Shown piece after piece: positions 16,906-26,512 of a stretch of 64,000 nt of DNA. Position 1 is the first letter of the stretch; each line of letters opens with the position of its first letter. Origin of the DNA: Pyrobaculum sp. WP30. Lineage in GTDB: Archaea; Thermoproteota; Thermoprotei; Thermoproteales; Thermoproteaceae. The notes under the pieces were generated by a model. That model was not told the DNA's origin. It ran no database searches and saw only the letters and a program-made list of their open reading frames with translations. Location of the stretch: contig CP012158.1 of assembly GCA_001189275.1 (NCBI GenBank), positions 1,355,704 to 1,419,703 of the forward strand, read 5' to 3'. A program made the position numbers and the translations under genes.

Positions 16906-17783
16906 CGGTGCTGGTAGGCCCAAACACAAAGGTCGTTGTGCAGGGCGCCACCGGCAAAGAGGGTCGCTTCCATCTGCAGCGAATGCTTGAGTACGGGACG
17001 AAGGTGGTGGCCGGCGTTACTCCTGGCAAGGGCGGCACCACGGTGCACGGCGTACCCGTCTATGACACTGTGGAGGAGGCCGTGAAGAAGCAGGGAGCCA
17101 ACGCCTCGGTGATATTTGTGCCGGCTAAGTTCGCCGCAGACGCCCTACTTGAGGCGGTAGACGCCGGCGTGGAGCTCGCGGTGGTCATTACTGAGCACAT
17201 CCCTGTACACGACACGTTGCGGGCGGTGAACTACGCCAGGGCGAGGGGCGTCACCGTCATAGGCCCCAACTGTCCCGGTATCGTGGCGCCGCCGGTGAGG
17301 GTCAAGCTGGGCATAATGCCCAACAGCATCTACCAGACGCCGGGCAAGATCGCCGTGGTGAGTAGGTCGGGCACCTTGACCTATGAAATCTCGTATCAAC
17401 TAGTGCGGGCTGGGTTTGGCATAAACGTGGCCATAGGCGTCGGCGGAGACCCGGTGGTGGGGCTGGACTTGATGGAGGCGACGCTTAAGGTGGCGCAGGA
17501 CCCGGAGGTGGAGGGCATAGTCGTGATAGGCGAGGTGGGCGGAGACGCAGAAGAGCGCCTCGCCAAACTCTACGCCGAGGGCGCAATCAACAAGCCGATC
17601 GTGGCGTACGTCGCGGGCCGCACGGCGCCTCCGGGTAAACGCATGGGCCATGCAGGCGCCATAGTGATGCTGGGGTCCGGCGACGCCAAGAGCAAGATAG
17701 AGACGTTTAGATCCGTGGGGATACCGGTGGCCGAGACGCCGTTTGAGGTTCCGCGACTACTTGCAGAACTTCTCAAAAAATAA
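16902..17783 (+). CDS. sucD: Succinyl-CoA synthetase alpha subunit
   Basis: A 293-residue CoA-binding subunit paired with sucC. The N-terminal Rossmann domain begins [16 protein letters not shown] is in the middle, and the active-site phosphohistidine is in K-R-M-G-H-A-G-A-I. The ATG overlaps the sucC stop by 4 bases, giving a fixed subunit ratio. Length is normal for the family. Confidence 0.95.
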   Translation: MTVLVGPNTKVVVQGATGKEGRFHLQRMLEYGTKVVAGVTPGKGGTTVHGVPVYDTVEEAVKKQGANASVIFVPAKFAADALLEAVDAGVELAVVITEHIPVHDTLRAVNYARARGVTVIGPNCPGIVAPPVRVKLGIMPNSIYQTPGKIAVVSRSGTLTYEISYQLVRAGFGINVAIGVGGDPVVGLDLMEATLKVAQDPEVEGIVVIGEVGGDAEERLAKLYAEGAINKPIVAYVAGRTAPPGKRMGHAGAIVMLGSGDAKSKIETFRSVGIPVAETPFEVPRLLAELLKK

Positions 17784-17794
17784 CCTTTTACCAC

Positions 17795-18043
17795 GTGAAA
17801 TGTCAGATCTGCGGGTTTGAGGAGGCGGAGAGGAGGTGCCCGAGGTGCGGCCGGTCAGTGTGCCGCTTCGACTGGGCGGGTGAGCACTGCGTTGTTTGCG
17901 CGGAAACTCTCTGCAGGGTTTGTGGAAGGAACTTTTCGATTGCCACCTGTGTGGTGTGTGGGCGGCTTGTGTGTGAGGAATGTAGTGTACGGAGGGGGCT
18001 GGGGAGAATATGTAAAGATTGTTTAAAGACCTCAGCTAGATAG
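17795..18043 (+). CDS. Cysteine-rich zinc-finger protein (B-box/HIT-like)
   Basis: An 82-residue protein with repeated CxxC pairs (CQIC, CPRC, CVVC, CRVC, CVVC, CEEC, CKDC) plus a histidine, enough for several zinc sites in B-box or zf-HIT-like arrangement. Such proteins mediate protein or nucleic-acid contacts. GTG 17795 lies 11 bases after the sucD stop, with a TATA-like AACCTTTTA about 20 bases upstream, so it could use its own leaderless message or the sucCD one. Confidence 0.65.
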   Translation: MKCQICGFEEAERRCPRCGRSVCRFDWAGEHCVVCAETLCRVCGRNFSIATCVVCGRLVCEECSVRRGLGRICKDCLKTSAR

Positions 18044-18085
18044 GTAGTGTATATATAAATAAGTTTATATAGGGAGGACAGTGGG

Positions 18086-19291
18086 GTGTCGGTGAAGGTC
18101 GGAGATCTCCTCTCGTCCCGCACCAAGTTCATGACGGCTAGCGAAATAAGGGAGCTTTTGAGGTGGGCCACCGCCGACGTGATATCGTTCGGCGGCGGCA
18201 TGCCGGACCCCTCCACGTTCCCCGTCGAGGACATAGCCAAGATAGTTTCCTACGTCTTGGAGGCGTATCCGCACCGGGCTCTTCAATACGGCTCCACCGA
18301 GGGCGTGGCGGAGCTCCGGCAGGAAATCGCCAAGTTCAGCGAGTCCTACGCCGGCATCAAGGCTAGGCCGGAGAACATAATCGTGACTGTGGGTAGCCAG
18401 GAGGCTCTGGAGCTTCTCGGCCGCGTCTTTATAGACCCCGGCGACGTGGTCATCACGGAGAACCCCACATATATGGCGGCTCTCCAGGCGTGGAGAGTTT
18501 ACCAGCCCAAGCTGGTGGGCGTGCCGATGGACGAACACGGCATGGTGGTGGAGACGCTGGAGGAGACTGTGAAGAGGCTGAGGGCCGAGGGCGCTAGGAT
18601 AAAGTTCGTCTACACCATACCCACGGCGCAGAACCCCAGCGGCCTCACAATGACGCAAGACAGGAGGAAGTACTTGTTGGAGGTCGCTGAGAGGTACGAC
18701 TTGCTGGTGGTGGAGGACGACCCATATTCCTACTTCCTCTTCGAGCCCATCCAAGTATCCCCGATTAAGGCGCTGGACAAAAGCGACCGGGTGATCTACT
18801 TGTCGACTGCGTCGAAGATCTTCGCGCCGGGGTTCCGCCTCGGGTGGGTGATCGCCAGCGAGGAGGTTGTAAGTTGGTTCAACTTGGCTAAGCAGGCGCT
18901 GAACCTAAACACGTCGAATTTCGTCCAGTACATCTTCCTGGAGGGCCTCAGGCGCAACGTCGTTTTGAAGAACCTGCCACACGTGAGGGAGCTGTATAAG
19001 CGGAAGCGCGACGCCATGTTGGCGGCGCTTGAAACCTACATGCCGCCTGGCGTCAGCTGGACCAGGCCCAGCGGCGGCATGTTTATATGGGCAACCGTGC
19101 CGCCTCACATCGACACCAGAGAGCTGTTGAAGGTGGCGGTGTCGCAGTACAAGGTGGCCTTTATCCCGGGCCACGGCTTCTTTGTAGATCAGTCAGTCAA
19201 AAACGCCATGCGGCTCAACTTTACCTACCCCACCTTCGAGCAGATAAACGAGGGAATCCGCCGCCTCGCGATGGCGATAAAGGGTGCATGA
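18086..19291 (+). CDS. PLP-dependent aminotransferase (class I, LysN/ARO8-like)
   Basis: A 401-residue fold-type I aminotransferase. The PLP lysine is in S-T-A-S-K-I-F-A-P-G-F-R-L-G-W, with N-P-T-Y, Q-N-P-S-G and the Arg contact M-R-L-N-F-T also visible. The sequence style matches the broad-specificity 2-aminoadipate/branched-chain/aromatic group; the exact amino donor is not determined. GTG 18086 follows a TATA-like GTTTATATAG. Its stop overlaps the threonine dehydratase start (ATGA), linking it to branched-chain amino-acid metabolism. Confidence 0.85.
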   Translation: MSVKVGDLLSSRTKFMTASEIRELLRWATADVISFGGGMPDPSTFPVEDIAKIVSYVLEAYPHRALQYGSTEGVAELRQEIAKFSESYAGIKARPENIIVTVGSQEALELLGRVFIDPGDVVITENPTYMAALQAWRVYQPKLVGVPMDEHGMVVETLEETVKRLRAEGARIKFVYTIPTAQNPSGLTMTQDRRKYLLEVAERYDLLVVEDDPYSYFLFEPIQVSPIKALDKSDRVIYLSTASKIFAPGFRLGWVIASEEVVSWFNLAKQALNLNTSNFVQYIFLEGLRRNVVLKNLPHVRELYKRKRDAMLAALETYMPPGVSWTRPSGGMFIWATVPPHIDTRELLKVAVSQYKVAFIPGHGFFVDQSVKNAMRLNFTYPTFEQINEGIRRLAMAIKGA

Positions 19292-20496
19292 TTCTTCTTG
19301 AGGAGGCTTTAAAGGTCATAAAAGAGAAGCAACAAGAAGGCAGGATCCACCGGACGCCGGTCCTCCGTTCGGAGTCGCTCTCTAGGATAACGGGGGGCGA
19401 GGTCTTCCTTAAGTTGGAGGCCCTCCAGAAGACCGGCAGCTTCAAGATCAGGGGGGCCTACTTCGCCATGCATAAATACATACAGGAGGGGTACCGCGAG
19501 TTCATCACTGCGTCTTCTGGCAACCACGCCCAGGGTGTCGCCTACGCGGCTCAGCTACACGGCGTGAGAGCCACGGTGGTGATGCCGGAGACGACGCCTT
19601 GGCTGAAGGTTAAGAAGACCCAGGACTACGGCGCCTCCGTGATCCTCCACGGCGAGAGCTACTACGAGGCTGAGAAGAAGGCGGCGGAGCTCGCGCGGGA
19701 GGGCGTCAAGTTCCTCCACGCCTACAACGACTACTACGTGATATCTGGACAGGCGACGTTGGGGGCGGAGGTTCTTGAAGACGTCAACGACGTTGACGTG
19801 GTCGTGGTGCCGATCGGCGGCGGCGGGCTGATATCTGGCGTTGCGTATGCAGTTAAGAAGCGGAGGCCCTCCGCAAAGGTGATTGGGGTGCAGGCCGGCG
19901 GCGCGCCGGCGGTTTATCTATCGCTTAGGGAGGGGAGGCCCGTGGTTATCGAGCGGGTGGACACCATCGCAGACGGCATCGCGGTTAAGAGACCTGGCGA
20001 CATAACGCTTAAGATGATCCAGGAATACGTAGACGACGTCGTTCTTGTAGACGACAACGAGATAGTAGATGCAATTTATATACTTCTGGAAAGGACTAGG
20101 GTGGTGGCCGAGGGCGCTGGGGCGGCGTCTGTCGCCGCGTTGATGTCCGGCAAGATCGACGTGAGGGGGAGGAAGGCCGTCGCCGTGATCTCCGGCGGAA
20201 ACATCGACGCCCCGATCTTGATGCGTGTATTAATGAAGGCTTTGGCTAGGCAACGGCGAGTGGTGAAGCTAGTCGGCGAAGTTCCCGATAGACCTGGCAC
20301 GCTCGCCAAGGCGGCCTCTATACTGGCTGCCCACAACGTAAACATATTAGAGGTGTATCACGAACGCTACGACCCAGAACAGAGGCCTAACTACGTCCGT
20401 CTCGTCTTCGTGGTGGAGGTGCCGGGCACCCTCGACATGTCTAAACTACTTGACGAGTTGGAAAAACACGGCTTCTACTTCGCCGTAGCGGAATAA
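19288..20496 (+). CDS. ilvA: Threonine ammonia-lyase
   Basis: A 402-residue fold-type II PLP enzyme that deaminates threonine to 2-oxobutanoate, the first step toward isoleucine. The PLP lysine is in G-S-F-K-I-R-G-A, the phosphate cup is G-G-G-G-L, and S-S-G-N-H-A-Q-G binds substrate. A C-terminal ACT domain (about 325-402, starting VVKLVGEVPDRPGTLAK) makes it the short, TdcB-like regulated type. ATG 19288 overlaps the aminotransferase stop; an in-frame extension to 19087 would run inside that gene and is rejected. Confidence 0.9.
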   Translation: MILLEEALKVIKEKQQEGRIHRTPVLRSESLSRITGGEVFLKLEALQKTGSFKIRGAYFAMHKYIQEGYREFITASSGNHAQGVAYAAQLHGVRATVVMPETTPWLKVKKTQDYGASVILHGESYYEAEKKAAELAREGVKFLHAYNDYYVISGQATLGAEVLEDVNDVDVVVVPIGGGGLISGVAYAVKKRRPSAKVIGVQAGGAPAVYLSLREGRPVVIERVDTIADGIAVKRPGDITLKMIQEYVDDVVLVDDNEIVDAIYILLERTRVVAEGAGAASVAALMSGKIDVRGRKAVAVISGGNIDAPILMRVLMKALARQRRVVKLVGEVPDRPGTLAKAASILAAHNVNILEVYHERYDPEQRPNYVRLVFVVEVPGTLDMSKLLDELEKHGFYFAVAE

Positions 20497-20522
20497 TTAA
20501 AAACGGAAAAAACCACATAGCC

Positions 20523-21239
20523 ATGAGGACTAAGTTGCTCTATCAGGAGGACTCCTACATTAAGGAGTTCGACGCCACAGTCCTCGAGGTCTCTGGCAAC
20601 GAGGTCGTGCTGGACAAGACCGCGTTCCACGACGGGACGGGTGGAGTTCAGGCAGACAGCGGAGTTCTAGTGTTCGGCGGCGAGAGATACGCCGCCACGG
20701 CGGCACATAAGGGAGGTGAGGTGGTTCACGTCCTCGACAGAACGCCCGCATTTAAGCCTGGCGACGCGGTGCGGGGCGTGTTAGATTGGGATAAGAGGTA
20801 TAGAAAAATGAGGCTACACACAGCCGCGCATATACTTTCGGCTGTGCTCTACAACAGATACAACGCCTTGATCACGGGGGGCGACATAACCCCAGACTAC
20901 GCCCGCGACGACTTCAACGTCGAGGGGGACATGGCGGCCGTGAGGAGGATCTTCGAGGAGGCCGTGACGGAGGCCAACGAGATCGCCAAGAGGGGGATCG
21001 AGGTAAAGGTGTACTGGCTCCCCAGGGAGGAGGCCCTCAAGATTCCGGGCGTCGTGAAGCTGGCCGAGAAGATGCCCCCCGACGTCCCCCAGCTCAGGAT
21101 AGTGGAGATACCTGGCGTAGACATCCAAGCCGACGGCGGCCCCCACGTGAAAAACACACACGAAATAGGGACTATCAAGATCCTCAAGATCGAAAACAGG
21201 GGTAAAGGCAAGAAGAGGCTTTACTACACGGTGGAGTGA
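20523..21239 (+). CDS. alaX: Alanyl-tRNA editing protein AlaX
   Basis: A 238-residue free-standing editing domain that hydrolyses mischarged Ser- or Gly-tRNA(Ala). The first zinc motif HxxxH is at residues 99-103 (HTAAH). The second, usually C-G-G-T-H, reads D-G-G-P-H (204-208), so the cysteine ligand is Asp. An N-terminal beta-barrel part (F-H-D-G-T-G-G-V-Q-A-D) marks the AlaX-M type. ATG 20523 is about 23 bases after the TATA box AATAATTAAAAACGG. The stop overlaps the antiporter GTG (GTGA). Confidence 0.85.
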   Translation: MRTKLLYQEDSYIKEFDATVLEVSGNEVVLDKTAFHDGTGGVQADSGVLVFGGERYAATAAHKGGEVVHVLDRTPAFKPGDAVRGVLDWDKRYRKMRLHTAAHILSAVLYNRYNALITGGDITPDYARDDFNVEGDMAAVRRIFEEAVTEANEIAKRGIEVKVYWLPREEALKIPGVVKLAEKMPPDVPQLRIVEIPGVDIQADGGPHVKNTHEIGTIKILKIENRGKGKKRLYYTVE

Positions 21240-22747
21240 ACCCGCTGGGGGAGGTCTCCATAGCGGTTTTCCTCGGCGTTTTGCTAGCCTACCTCCTCGA
21301 CAGGTTGGGCCTCCCGCCCTTTCTCGGGTTCTTCCTCGCGGGGGCTTTTATAGGCGATGTGCTCGGCGTCTCTCTCTCCGGCATATACCTACAGGTCCTG
21401 CTGGCCCTCGTGGCGTTTGAGGTGGGGCGGCAGCTGGGCACTAGCGGTCTTTCCCCCGCGGCGTTTTTCGCCGCGCTGATTGAGGGCGCCCTCATCTTCG
21501 GCTTTTCTATCGCGGTGTTTAGACTCGCCGGCTTCTCAATAGCTGAGGCGCTGGTGGTTGCCGTTATGATGCTCAGCTCCTCAAGCATACTTACCTTCAA
21601 GCTGACCCAGACCCTTCCCGAGGCGGCCAGAGCGATTGCGCTTTCGCTCACGACGCTGGAAGACGCCGTGCTTTTCTTCGCCCTCAGCCTCCTTCTGGGC
21701 GGCGCCACGCCGGGGTTGTTGCCGGTAAACCTAGTGGTGATAATCGCCATTAGCGGCGCCGCGCTTGGGGTCTTTACATACGTCTACAGGTATATAGTTG
21801 GGCGCGAATACGCCCTGCCCTTCGCCCTCGCCATGGCCTTCGGCTTCGTCTACGTGATTCAGCAATTCCAGCTGGCGTCTCCCTACCTAGGCGCCTTCAT
21901 AGGAGGCTACCTCTTCTCAAGGGCGGATACACACGGCGTACATGTAAAGGAGGCGGCCGCCCTCTCGGGGCTGATCATATACCTCTACATGTTGGTCGTC
22001 GGCATATCTATTCCGACGCCGGCGGTGAACCCGATCTACCTCGCCCTCAGCCTCCTGGTGGCGCTTGTGGCGATTTTCATAAGAGCCGCGGCTGTGTTTT
22101 TAAGCGCGTTGTTTACAACAGGACAGCCCAGGCTCTCCGCCAGCGTGGCGATGTCCATGGCCCATGTCTCCGAGCTCTCACTGTCCATCCCAGTTGTGGC
22201 ACATACGCTCGGCGTTGTAAAAAGCGCCGAGCTCGCCTTCGCGCTTGCGGTGACGCCTATATTTACCATGTTCCTCGCGCCGCTTGCGTGGAAGCGCCGA
22301 AGCGCAGTAGAGGATTACGTGGCCGCACGTATAAGAGAACTGAGGACCACGGTGGCGTACGAGAAGCTCTACAAAGTGGTCACCCACGCCTTCATCACAG
22401 CGACGAAACTTGCCGTGGTGTCTCTCGCCGTTGCGCTGGCCGTGGCGTATCTAGGCGTATACGCGTTGGCGGTCCTCGCGCCCGCCTCATACTTCCTAGT
22501 GAAATACTCCAGGGAGATATACAAAGACCTTCTAATAGCCCTCAGGGAGTTCGAGAAAGCCCGCTACACCAGCATAGCCATACTAACCTCAACCTTCGCC
22601 CTAGCCACCTACGTGGTTTTCGCGTTGATAGCCAAGCTGGGGGAGCTCCACCACTATGTGTCACTGGCCGTAGTCGCCGTGCTTACCTTCTCGCTCTACG
22701 TCATCTACTCGGAGCTATCCACAAAGCGCTTTGATAAGTCGATTTAG
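21236..22747 (+). CDS. CPA2-family cation/proton antiporter
   Basis: A 503-residue membrane protein with about 12 hydrophobic segments in the first 360 residues, followed by a soluble linker and two or three more segments. It belongs to the NapA/KefB-like CPA2 group, which exchanges Na+ or K+ for protons. The segment F-L-G-F-F-L-A-G-A-F-I-G-D and S-S-S-S-I-L-T-F-K-L match the family. No RCK domain follows. GTG 21236 overlaps the AlaX stop. Its last 33 bases overlap the converging minus-strand gene. Confidence 0.8.
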   Translation: MNPLGEVSIAVFLGVLLAYLLDRLGLPPFLGFFLAGAFIGDVLGVSLSGIYLQVLLALVAFEVGRQLGTSGLSPAAFFAALIEGALIFGFSIAVFRLAGFSIAEALVVAVMMLSSSSILTFKLTQTLPEAARAIALSLTTLEDAVLFFALSLLLGGATPGLLPVNLVVIIAISGAALGVFTYVYRYIVGREYALPFALAMAFGFVYVIQQFQLASPYLGAFIGGYLFSRADTHGVHVKEAAALSGLIIYLYMLVVGISIPTPAVNPIYLALSLLVALVAIFIRAAAVFLSALFTTGQPRLSASVAMSMAHVSELSLSIPVVAHTLGVVKSAELAFALAVTPIFTMFLAPLAWKRRSAVEDYVAARIRELRTTVAYEKLYKVVTHAFITATKLAVVSLAVALAVAYLGVYALAVLAPASYFLVKYSREIYKDLLIALREFEKARYTSIAILTSTFALATYVVFALIAKLGELHHYVSLAVVAVLTFSLYVIYSELSTKRFDKSI

Positions 22748-23056
22748 CTCCTCAACGACCAATCTGAATAACTTGTCATCCACGGGGGGCACCTCGCCGC
22801 ATTTCTCAACGCCTTCACGAAACGCCTTGGCCAGGCGGTAGTCGAGCCCCGTAATGCTTTCGGGATCAGTCTCGATGTCGGGCATAAGCCTGGAAATAAG
22901 CGCGATGTGGTAGGCGTGGTACTTAGCCGCGTTTCCCAGCTCCTCCGCGACGTATTCGGAGTCGGCTAGGGAAAACGTCTTCTGCCGGTGGACCTCGGCG
23001 AGGGCCCTCCTGACCTCCTCGGGGTCCCCCTTCCTCAGCACAGCCACCACGTCCAT
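22715..23056 (-). CDS. Protein of unknown function
   Basis: A 113-residue, mostly helical acidic protein with no known motif. It starts at ATG 23056, about 22-25 bases after a minus-strand TATA-like ATCATTTATAGC, and its 3' end overlaps the antiporter gene by 33 bases tail-to-tail. Two cysteines near the C-terminus (residues 87 and 112) could pair. No function is proposed. Confidence 0.6.
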   Translation of the reverse strand: MDVVAVLRKGDPEEVRRALAEVHRQKTFSLADSEYVAEELGNAAKYHAYHIALISRLMPDIETDPESITGLDYRLAKAFREGVEKCGEVPPVDDKLFRLVVEELNRLIKALCG

Positions 23057-23137
23057 AGATGGAGAAGCGCTGGTAGCTATAAATGATGATACTTATACTA
23101 CGAGAGCCAGGTTTTAACCCCCCTCCGCCAGCTAGAC

Positions 23138-24106
23138 GTGGTTGTTATCCGCGTAGGCGACCACGAGGAGGAGATAGCCACAGCTGAGGAGCTGGAGCGT
23201 CTGTGCAGAAGGCTGAGGGAGGAGCTCCAGCGGGGCGGTTGCCGGTTCAACTCGTGGTACATACGCATACCTCCCGACAGGTTGCTGGGCCTTCTGAAGA
23301 AGGCGTATATAAAATACACACAAGGCGTCGTAGGCACGGGGGAGGTCATCGCGGAGTTTCTCGAGGAGAACCGCCTGTCGAAGAGCCTATACCGCACCAT
23401 AACCCCCACCCTCAGCTCGCTGGGGCTAGCCGCCTCCGGCAAATTCACAGGTGCCGCTGTAGAAGTCGGGAGGCTCCTCGCCGAGGGGAAGACCGACGAG
23501 GTTAAGACAAGGCTCAGGGAGCTGGTCCTTAGAAACTGCGTCTTGAAAGAGATAATGGAGAAGGCTGGGGACTGCTCCGAGCTTGAGAAGGCCGTGGAGT
23601 CCGTCCTCGCCGCATACGGCAAAAGCATCAGATTCGACGAGCTGAAGTACACAGCCGAACTACTAAAGATGGTGCACCCCAAATGCGAAGGTTGCGACTT
23701 GAGGTGCCCCACCGCCGAGAGGCTGGCCGCGTGCGTCGAGAAGCTGATACAGCTCTCCCACCCCCACATGAGGGAGCTGTTTGAGAAGCTGGACATCTCC
23801 CTCCTCCCGGAGCACCTAGACCACGTGGGGGTGGACGGCTCCACGTACCTCCTCAGCGTGAGGGGCACCGCGAAGCACATCGGCATGGTCCTAATCGGAG
23901 GCCCCCTAGAAAGCGCGGATCTGCAACAACTAAAAACGGCGCTGTCTAGGCTGGACGAGAAAATTGCGGAGGGGGTCTACGAAGTCTATGTAAAGATCCT
24001 GCCTATACTAGAGGGTGAGGAGAAGTGCAGAACGCTGAAGCTCCTCATCGAGGTCGTGAGAGGCGACCTGGAGAGAGTGTCGAAAATCGTGAAGCTCAGC
24101 TCCTAA
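23138..24106 (+). CDS. Protein of unknown function with Cys cluster
   Basis: A 322-residue soluble, helix-rich protein. A central cluster C-E-G-C-D-L-R-C-P (about residues 188-196) plus a later Cys resembles a metal or FeS site. The remainder shows alternating charged helices and no catalytic signature. GTG 23138 lies about 24 bases after GGTTTTAACCCC. It overlaps the converging HD-hydrolase gene by 11 bases. I do not recognise the family. Confidence 0.6.
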   Translation: MVVIRVGDHEEEIATAEELERLCRRLREELQRGGCRFNSWYIRIPPDRLLGLLKKAYIKYTQGVVGTGEVIAEFLEENRLSKSLYRTITPTLSSLGLAASGKFTGAAVEVGRLLAEGKTDEVKTRLRELVLRNCVLKEIMEKAGDCSELEKAVESVLAAYGKSIRFDELKYTAELLKMVHPKCEGCDLRCPTAERLAACVEKLIQLSHPHMRELFEKLDISLLPEHLDHVGVDGSTYLLSVRGTAKHIGMVLIGGPLESADLQQLKTALSRLDEKIAEGVYEVYVKILPILEGEEKCRTLKLLIEVVRGDLERVSKIVKLSS

Positions 24107-24917
24107 TCACGTGCGTAGTCTCGAAAGTCCTCACTGCAAGTAGCTTGCCCTTCACATACGCCCTAACCTCCACATACGGCGCGAGGCCGGACGTGGCGAT
24201 TTTCTGCCCCAACACCGCGTCCACCTGGAAGATGCCGGTTTCGTTGCTCATGTGGACGTTTATGGCAAGCGGCCGCGTCTCGTTTGACATAAGCTCCACC
24301 CTCTCAATAGAGAGGGCGCTTAATGCGTGTATATCCAGCTTGCCTATGCGGTAGGGGTAACGCGCCCTGCCGCTCGACATGTCAGTGCCGTCTGCGATCT
24401 TGGCGCAGGCCGCCTCAAAGGTGAGGCAGTTGTACGCCTCGTCGTGGCAAAACACGGCGTGCATGACCTCCTGCTTAAGCATGTACATCTTCTCGGCGTT
24501 GCCGTATACCTTCGAGAGGATCTTCTCGGCGATTCTATCCGTCAACAAGGCGGAGTATATGGGGTGGTGAGTCCTGTGAACCGAGTTGCCTATGTCGTGG
24601 AGATACGCCCCCATCAGCGTTACGACCATGGCGTCCTCCATATCCCCCACCCCGTCTACAACGACGCTCGGCTTGAAGCCCTTCTCGGTCAGTATCTTGA
24701 ACACGGCCAACGCGCTGCCTGCCACGATGCTGGAATGCACCGGGCCGTGGTCGTTGTACTTAAGTCTCTGCACCGCGAAGACGTTAGCCATCTTCAGATA
24801 CGCCTGCGTCTCCACATCGCTGTTTAACAGCTCCCACACCTTCCTCACCCTACCGCTCTCCGGCAAAATTCTGTCTACCAGCTTAATGCTCACCTCGTAG
24901 GTTAACTCCTTCTGCAC
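24096..24917 (-). CDS. HD-domain phosphohydrolase
   Basis: A 273-residue HD-superfamily metal-dependent hydrolase. The histidines are in Y-N-D-H-G-P-V-H, Y-L-H-D-I-G-N-S-V-H-R-T-H-H and F-C-H-D-E-A, matching the H...HD...D arrangement. A C-terminal beta-rich region of about 80 residues follows. The substrate, perhaps a nucleotide or nucleic acid, is unknown. GTG 24917 is about 23 bases after the minus-strand reading of the AT-rich promoter shared with cutA. Confidence 0.75.
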   Translation of the reverse strand: MQKELTYEVSIKLVDRILPESGRVRKVWELLNSDVETQAYLKMANVFAVQRLKYNDHGPVHSSIVAGSALAVFKILTEKGFKPSVVVDGVGDMEDAMVVTLMGAYLHDIGNSVHRTHHPIYSALLTDRIAEKILSKVYGNAEKMYMLKQEVMHAVFCHDEAYNCLTFEAACAKIADGTDMSSGRARYPYRIGKLDIHALSALSIERVELMSNETRPLAINVHMSNETGIFQVDAVLGQKIATSGLAPYVEVRAYVKGKLLAVRTFETTHVIRS

Positions 24918-24935
24918 TTTGTATTATGGTAACCG

Positions 24936-24956
24936 GTATTTAAATTATTTTAATAT
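24936..24956. promoter_or_regulatory. AT-rich divergent promoter
   Basis: A short AT block (TATTTAAATTATTTTAATA) between the HD-hydrolase GTG at 24917 and the cutA ATG at 24973. The minus TATA box (AATTTAAATA) is about 23 bases from 24917, and the plus box (TATTTTAATA) is about 23 bases from 24973. Two back-to-back TATA boxes thus serve leaderless divergent genes. Confidence 0.55.
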
Positions 24957-24972
24957 GTACCATCTACCCCCC

Positions 24973-25284
24973 ATGTACACTGTGGTGTTCATCACAGCCC
25001 CCGATCGCGAAAACGGGAAAAAAATCGCGAGACACCTCTTGGAGAAGAGGCTCGCCTCTTGCGTAAACATGACGCCTACCTCGTCAACGTACTGGTGGGA
25101 GGGGAAAATCGAAGAGGCGGAGGAGGTGTTGCTCATAGTGAAGACGACCAGCGACAAGGTCAACGACCTTGTAAAGGAGGTGAAAACGATACACCCATAC
25201 CAAGTGCCTGAGATCATAGCGTTGCCCGTGGTGGCGGGCTACGCCGAATACCTGAGGTGGGTTGAGAGGGAGACCCATGCCTAG
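24973..25284 (+). CDS. cutA: CutA divalent-ion tolerance protein
   Basis: A 103-residue trimeric CutA1 family protein, linked to copper tolerance. The start M-Y-T-V-V-F-I-T-A-P and the motifs L-A-S-C-V-N, Y-W-W-E-G-K, K-T and H-P-Y-Q-V-P-E-I are all diagnostic. I chose ATG 24973 because it gives the normal CutA N-terminus and fits the promoter; ATG 24955 would add six residues. Its stop overlaps the start of apgM. Confidence 0.9.
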   Translation: MYTVVFITAPDRENGKKIARHLLEKRLASCVNMTPTSSTYWWEGKIEEAEEVLLIVKTTSDKVNDLVKEVKTIHPYQVPEIIALPVVAGYAEYLRWVERETHA

Positions 25285-26512
25285 CGTCCTCTGGATCCTC
25301 TTCGACGGAGGTGGCGACAGGCCGCGGGGCGGAAAGACGCCGTTTTATGCGGCGTTCAAGCCCACGATTGATTACTTAGCGGCGCTGGGGAGCTGCGGCG
25401 TTCTGGACCCCATCTCGCCGGGGATCAGGCCGGGGTCCGACACGGCCCACCTGGCGCTGTTTGGGTACGACCCCTACAAGTACTACACCGGCCGCGGCGC
25501 GTTTGAGGCGCTAGGGGCCGACGTGTCGCTGAGGCCGGGAGACGTGGCTTTTAGGACTAACCTCGCCACTGTAGACGATTCTGGCACGGTTATTGACAGG
25601 CGGGCTGGGCGTTACATCGCGCCGGAGGAGGCGAAGGCAGTGGAGGAGGCCCTCAGCAGGATCGGGCAGGAAATTGGGCGGAAATACGGCGTTGAGGTCA
25701 TCTACAAGTCCACGGTGGAGCACAGAGGCGTCTTGGTGCTACGCGGTCCCGTGAGCCACAGAGTAAGCGACACGGACCCGCATAAAGTCGGCGCCAAGCT
25801 TCTACGCTCAGAACCGCTTGAAAACAGCAAGGAGGCGGCGCTGACGGCGGAGGCCGTGAACGAGCTCACCAGGCGGTTTTCAGAGGCGGCGAAGGAGCTT
25901 GAGGTTAACAAGGCGAGGAAGATGGAGGGTAGGTTGCCCATAAACGCGATCCTGCTCAGGGGAGGCGGCTACATGCCCCAGATAGAGCCCATCAAGGAGA
26001 GGTACAACGTAAGGGCCGCCGCCATCGCCGGAGTGGCGCTGATCAGGGGCGTGGCACGGGCCGTCGGCATGGACGTCTACACGGCGCCTGGCCTGGGCGG
26101 GACTAAAGACGACGTGTTTGACGAGACCGTGAAGCTGGCGGTGGAGCTCATGGCTAAATACGACCTAGTCTTTCTGCACGTAAAGGGCACAGACAGCACA
26201 AGCCACGACGGGGATTTCAACGGGAAGGTGTCTGTGGTCGAACGGCTAGACAAGGCGTTGGCGCCTTACCTAGACAAGCTGTTGAACAACTACGTCGTGG
26301 TGACGTCAGACCACGCCACGCCAGTCGCCATAAAGGAACACACAGGCGAGCCAGTGCCGGTAATGCTCTACGGCCCAGACGTGGTAACCGACGACGTCGC
26401 TAAATTCTCAGAGCTCACCTGCTGGAGAGGGGCGCTGGGGCGGATAAGAGGCCTAGACGTGATGCCCATCCTCGGTAGCTACCTCGGCCTCACGGAGAAA
26501 TTCGGCGAGTGA
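25277..26512 (+). CDS. apgM: 2,3-BPG-independent phosphoglycerate mutase, archaeal type
   Basis: A 411-residue alkaline-phosphatase-fold mutase that interconverts 3- and 2-phosphoglycerate in glycolysis and gluconeogenesis. Metal-binding and catalytic segments are visible: LFDGGGDRP at the start, [26 protein letters not shown] and T-S-D-H-A-T-P. ATG 25277 lies inside the cutA stop region (8-base overlap). A TTG at 25262 would add five residues. A related candidate is phosphonopyruvate decarboxylase-like, less likely given this length and motif set. Confidence 0.9.
   Translation: MPSVLWILFDGGGDRPRGGKTPFYAAFKPTIDYLAALGSCGVLDPISPGIRPGSDTAHLALFGYDPYKYYTGRGAFEALGADVSLRPGDVAFRTNLATVDDSGTVIDRRAGRYIAPEEAKAVEEALSRIGQEIGRKYGVEVIYKSTVEHRGVLVLRGPVSHRVSDTDPHKVGAKLLRSEPLENSKEAALTAEAVNELTRRFSEAAKELEVNKARKMEGRLPINAILLRGGGYMPQIEPIKERYNVRAAAIAGVALIRGVARAVGMDVYTAPGLGGTKDDVFDETVKLAVELMAKYDLVFLHVKGTDSTSHDGDFNGKVSVVERLDKALAPYLDKLLNNYVVVTSDHATPVAIKEHTGEPVPVMLYGPDVVTDDVAKFSELTCWRGALGRIRGLDVMPILGSYLGLTEKFGE

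Noticed and set aside
23083-23095. ATGATGA as a C box
   Set aside because: No D box CTGA at normal spacing; it overlaps a promoter region.
25262-25276. TTG start for apgM
   Set aside because: ATG 25277 gives the usual N-terminus and overlaps the cutA stop.
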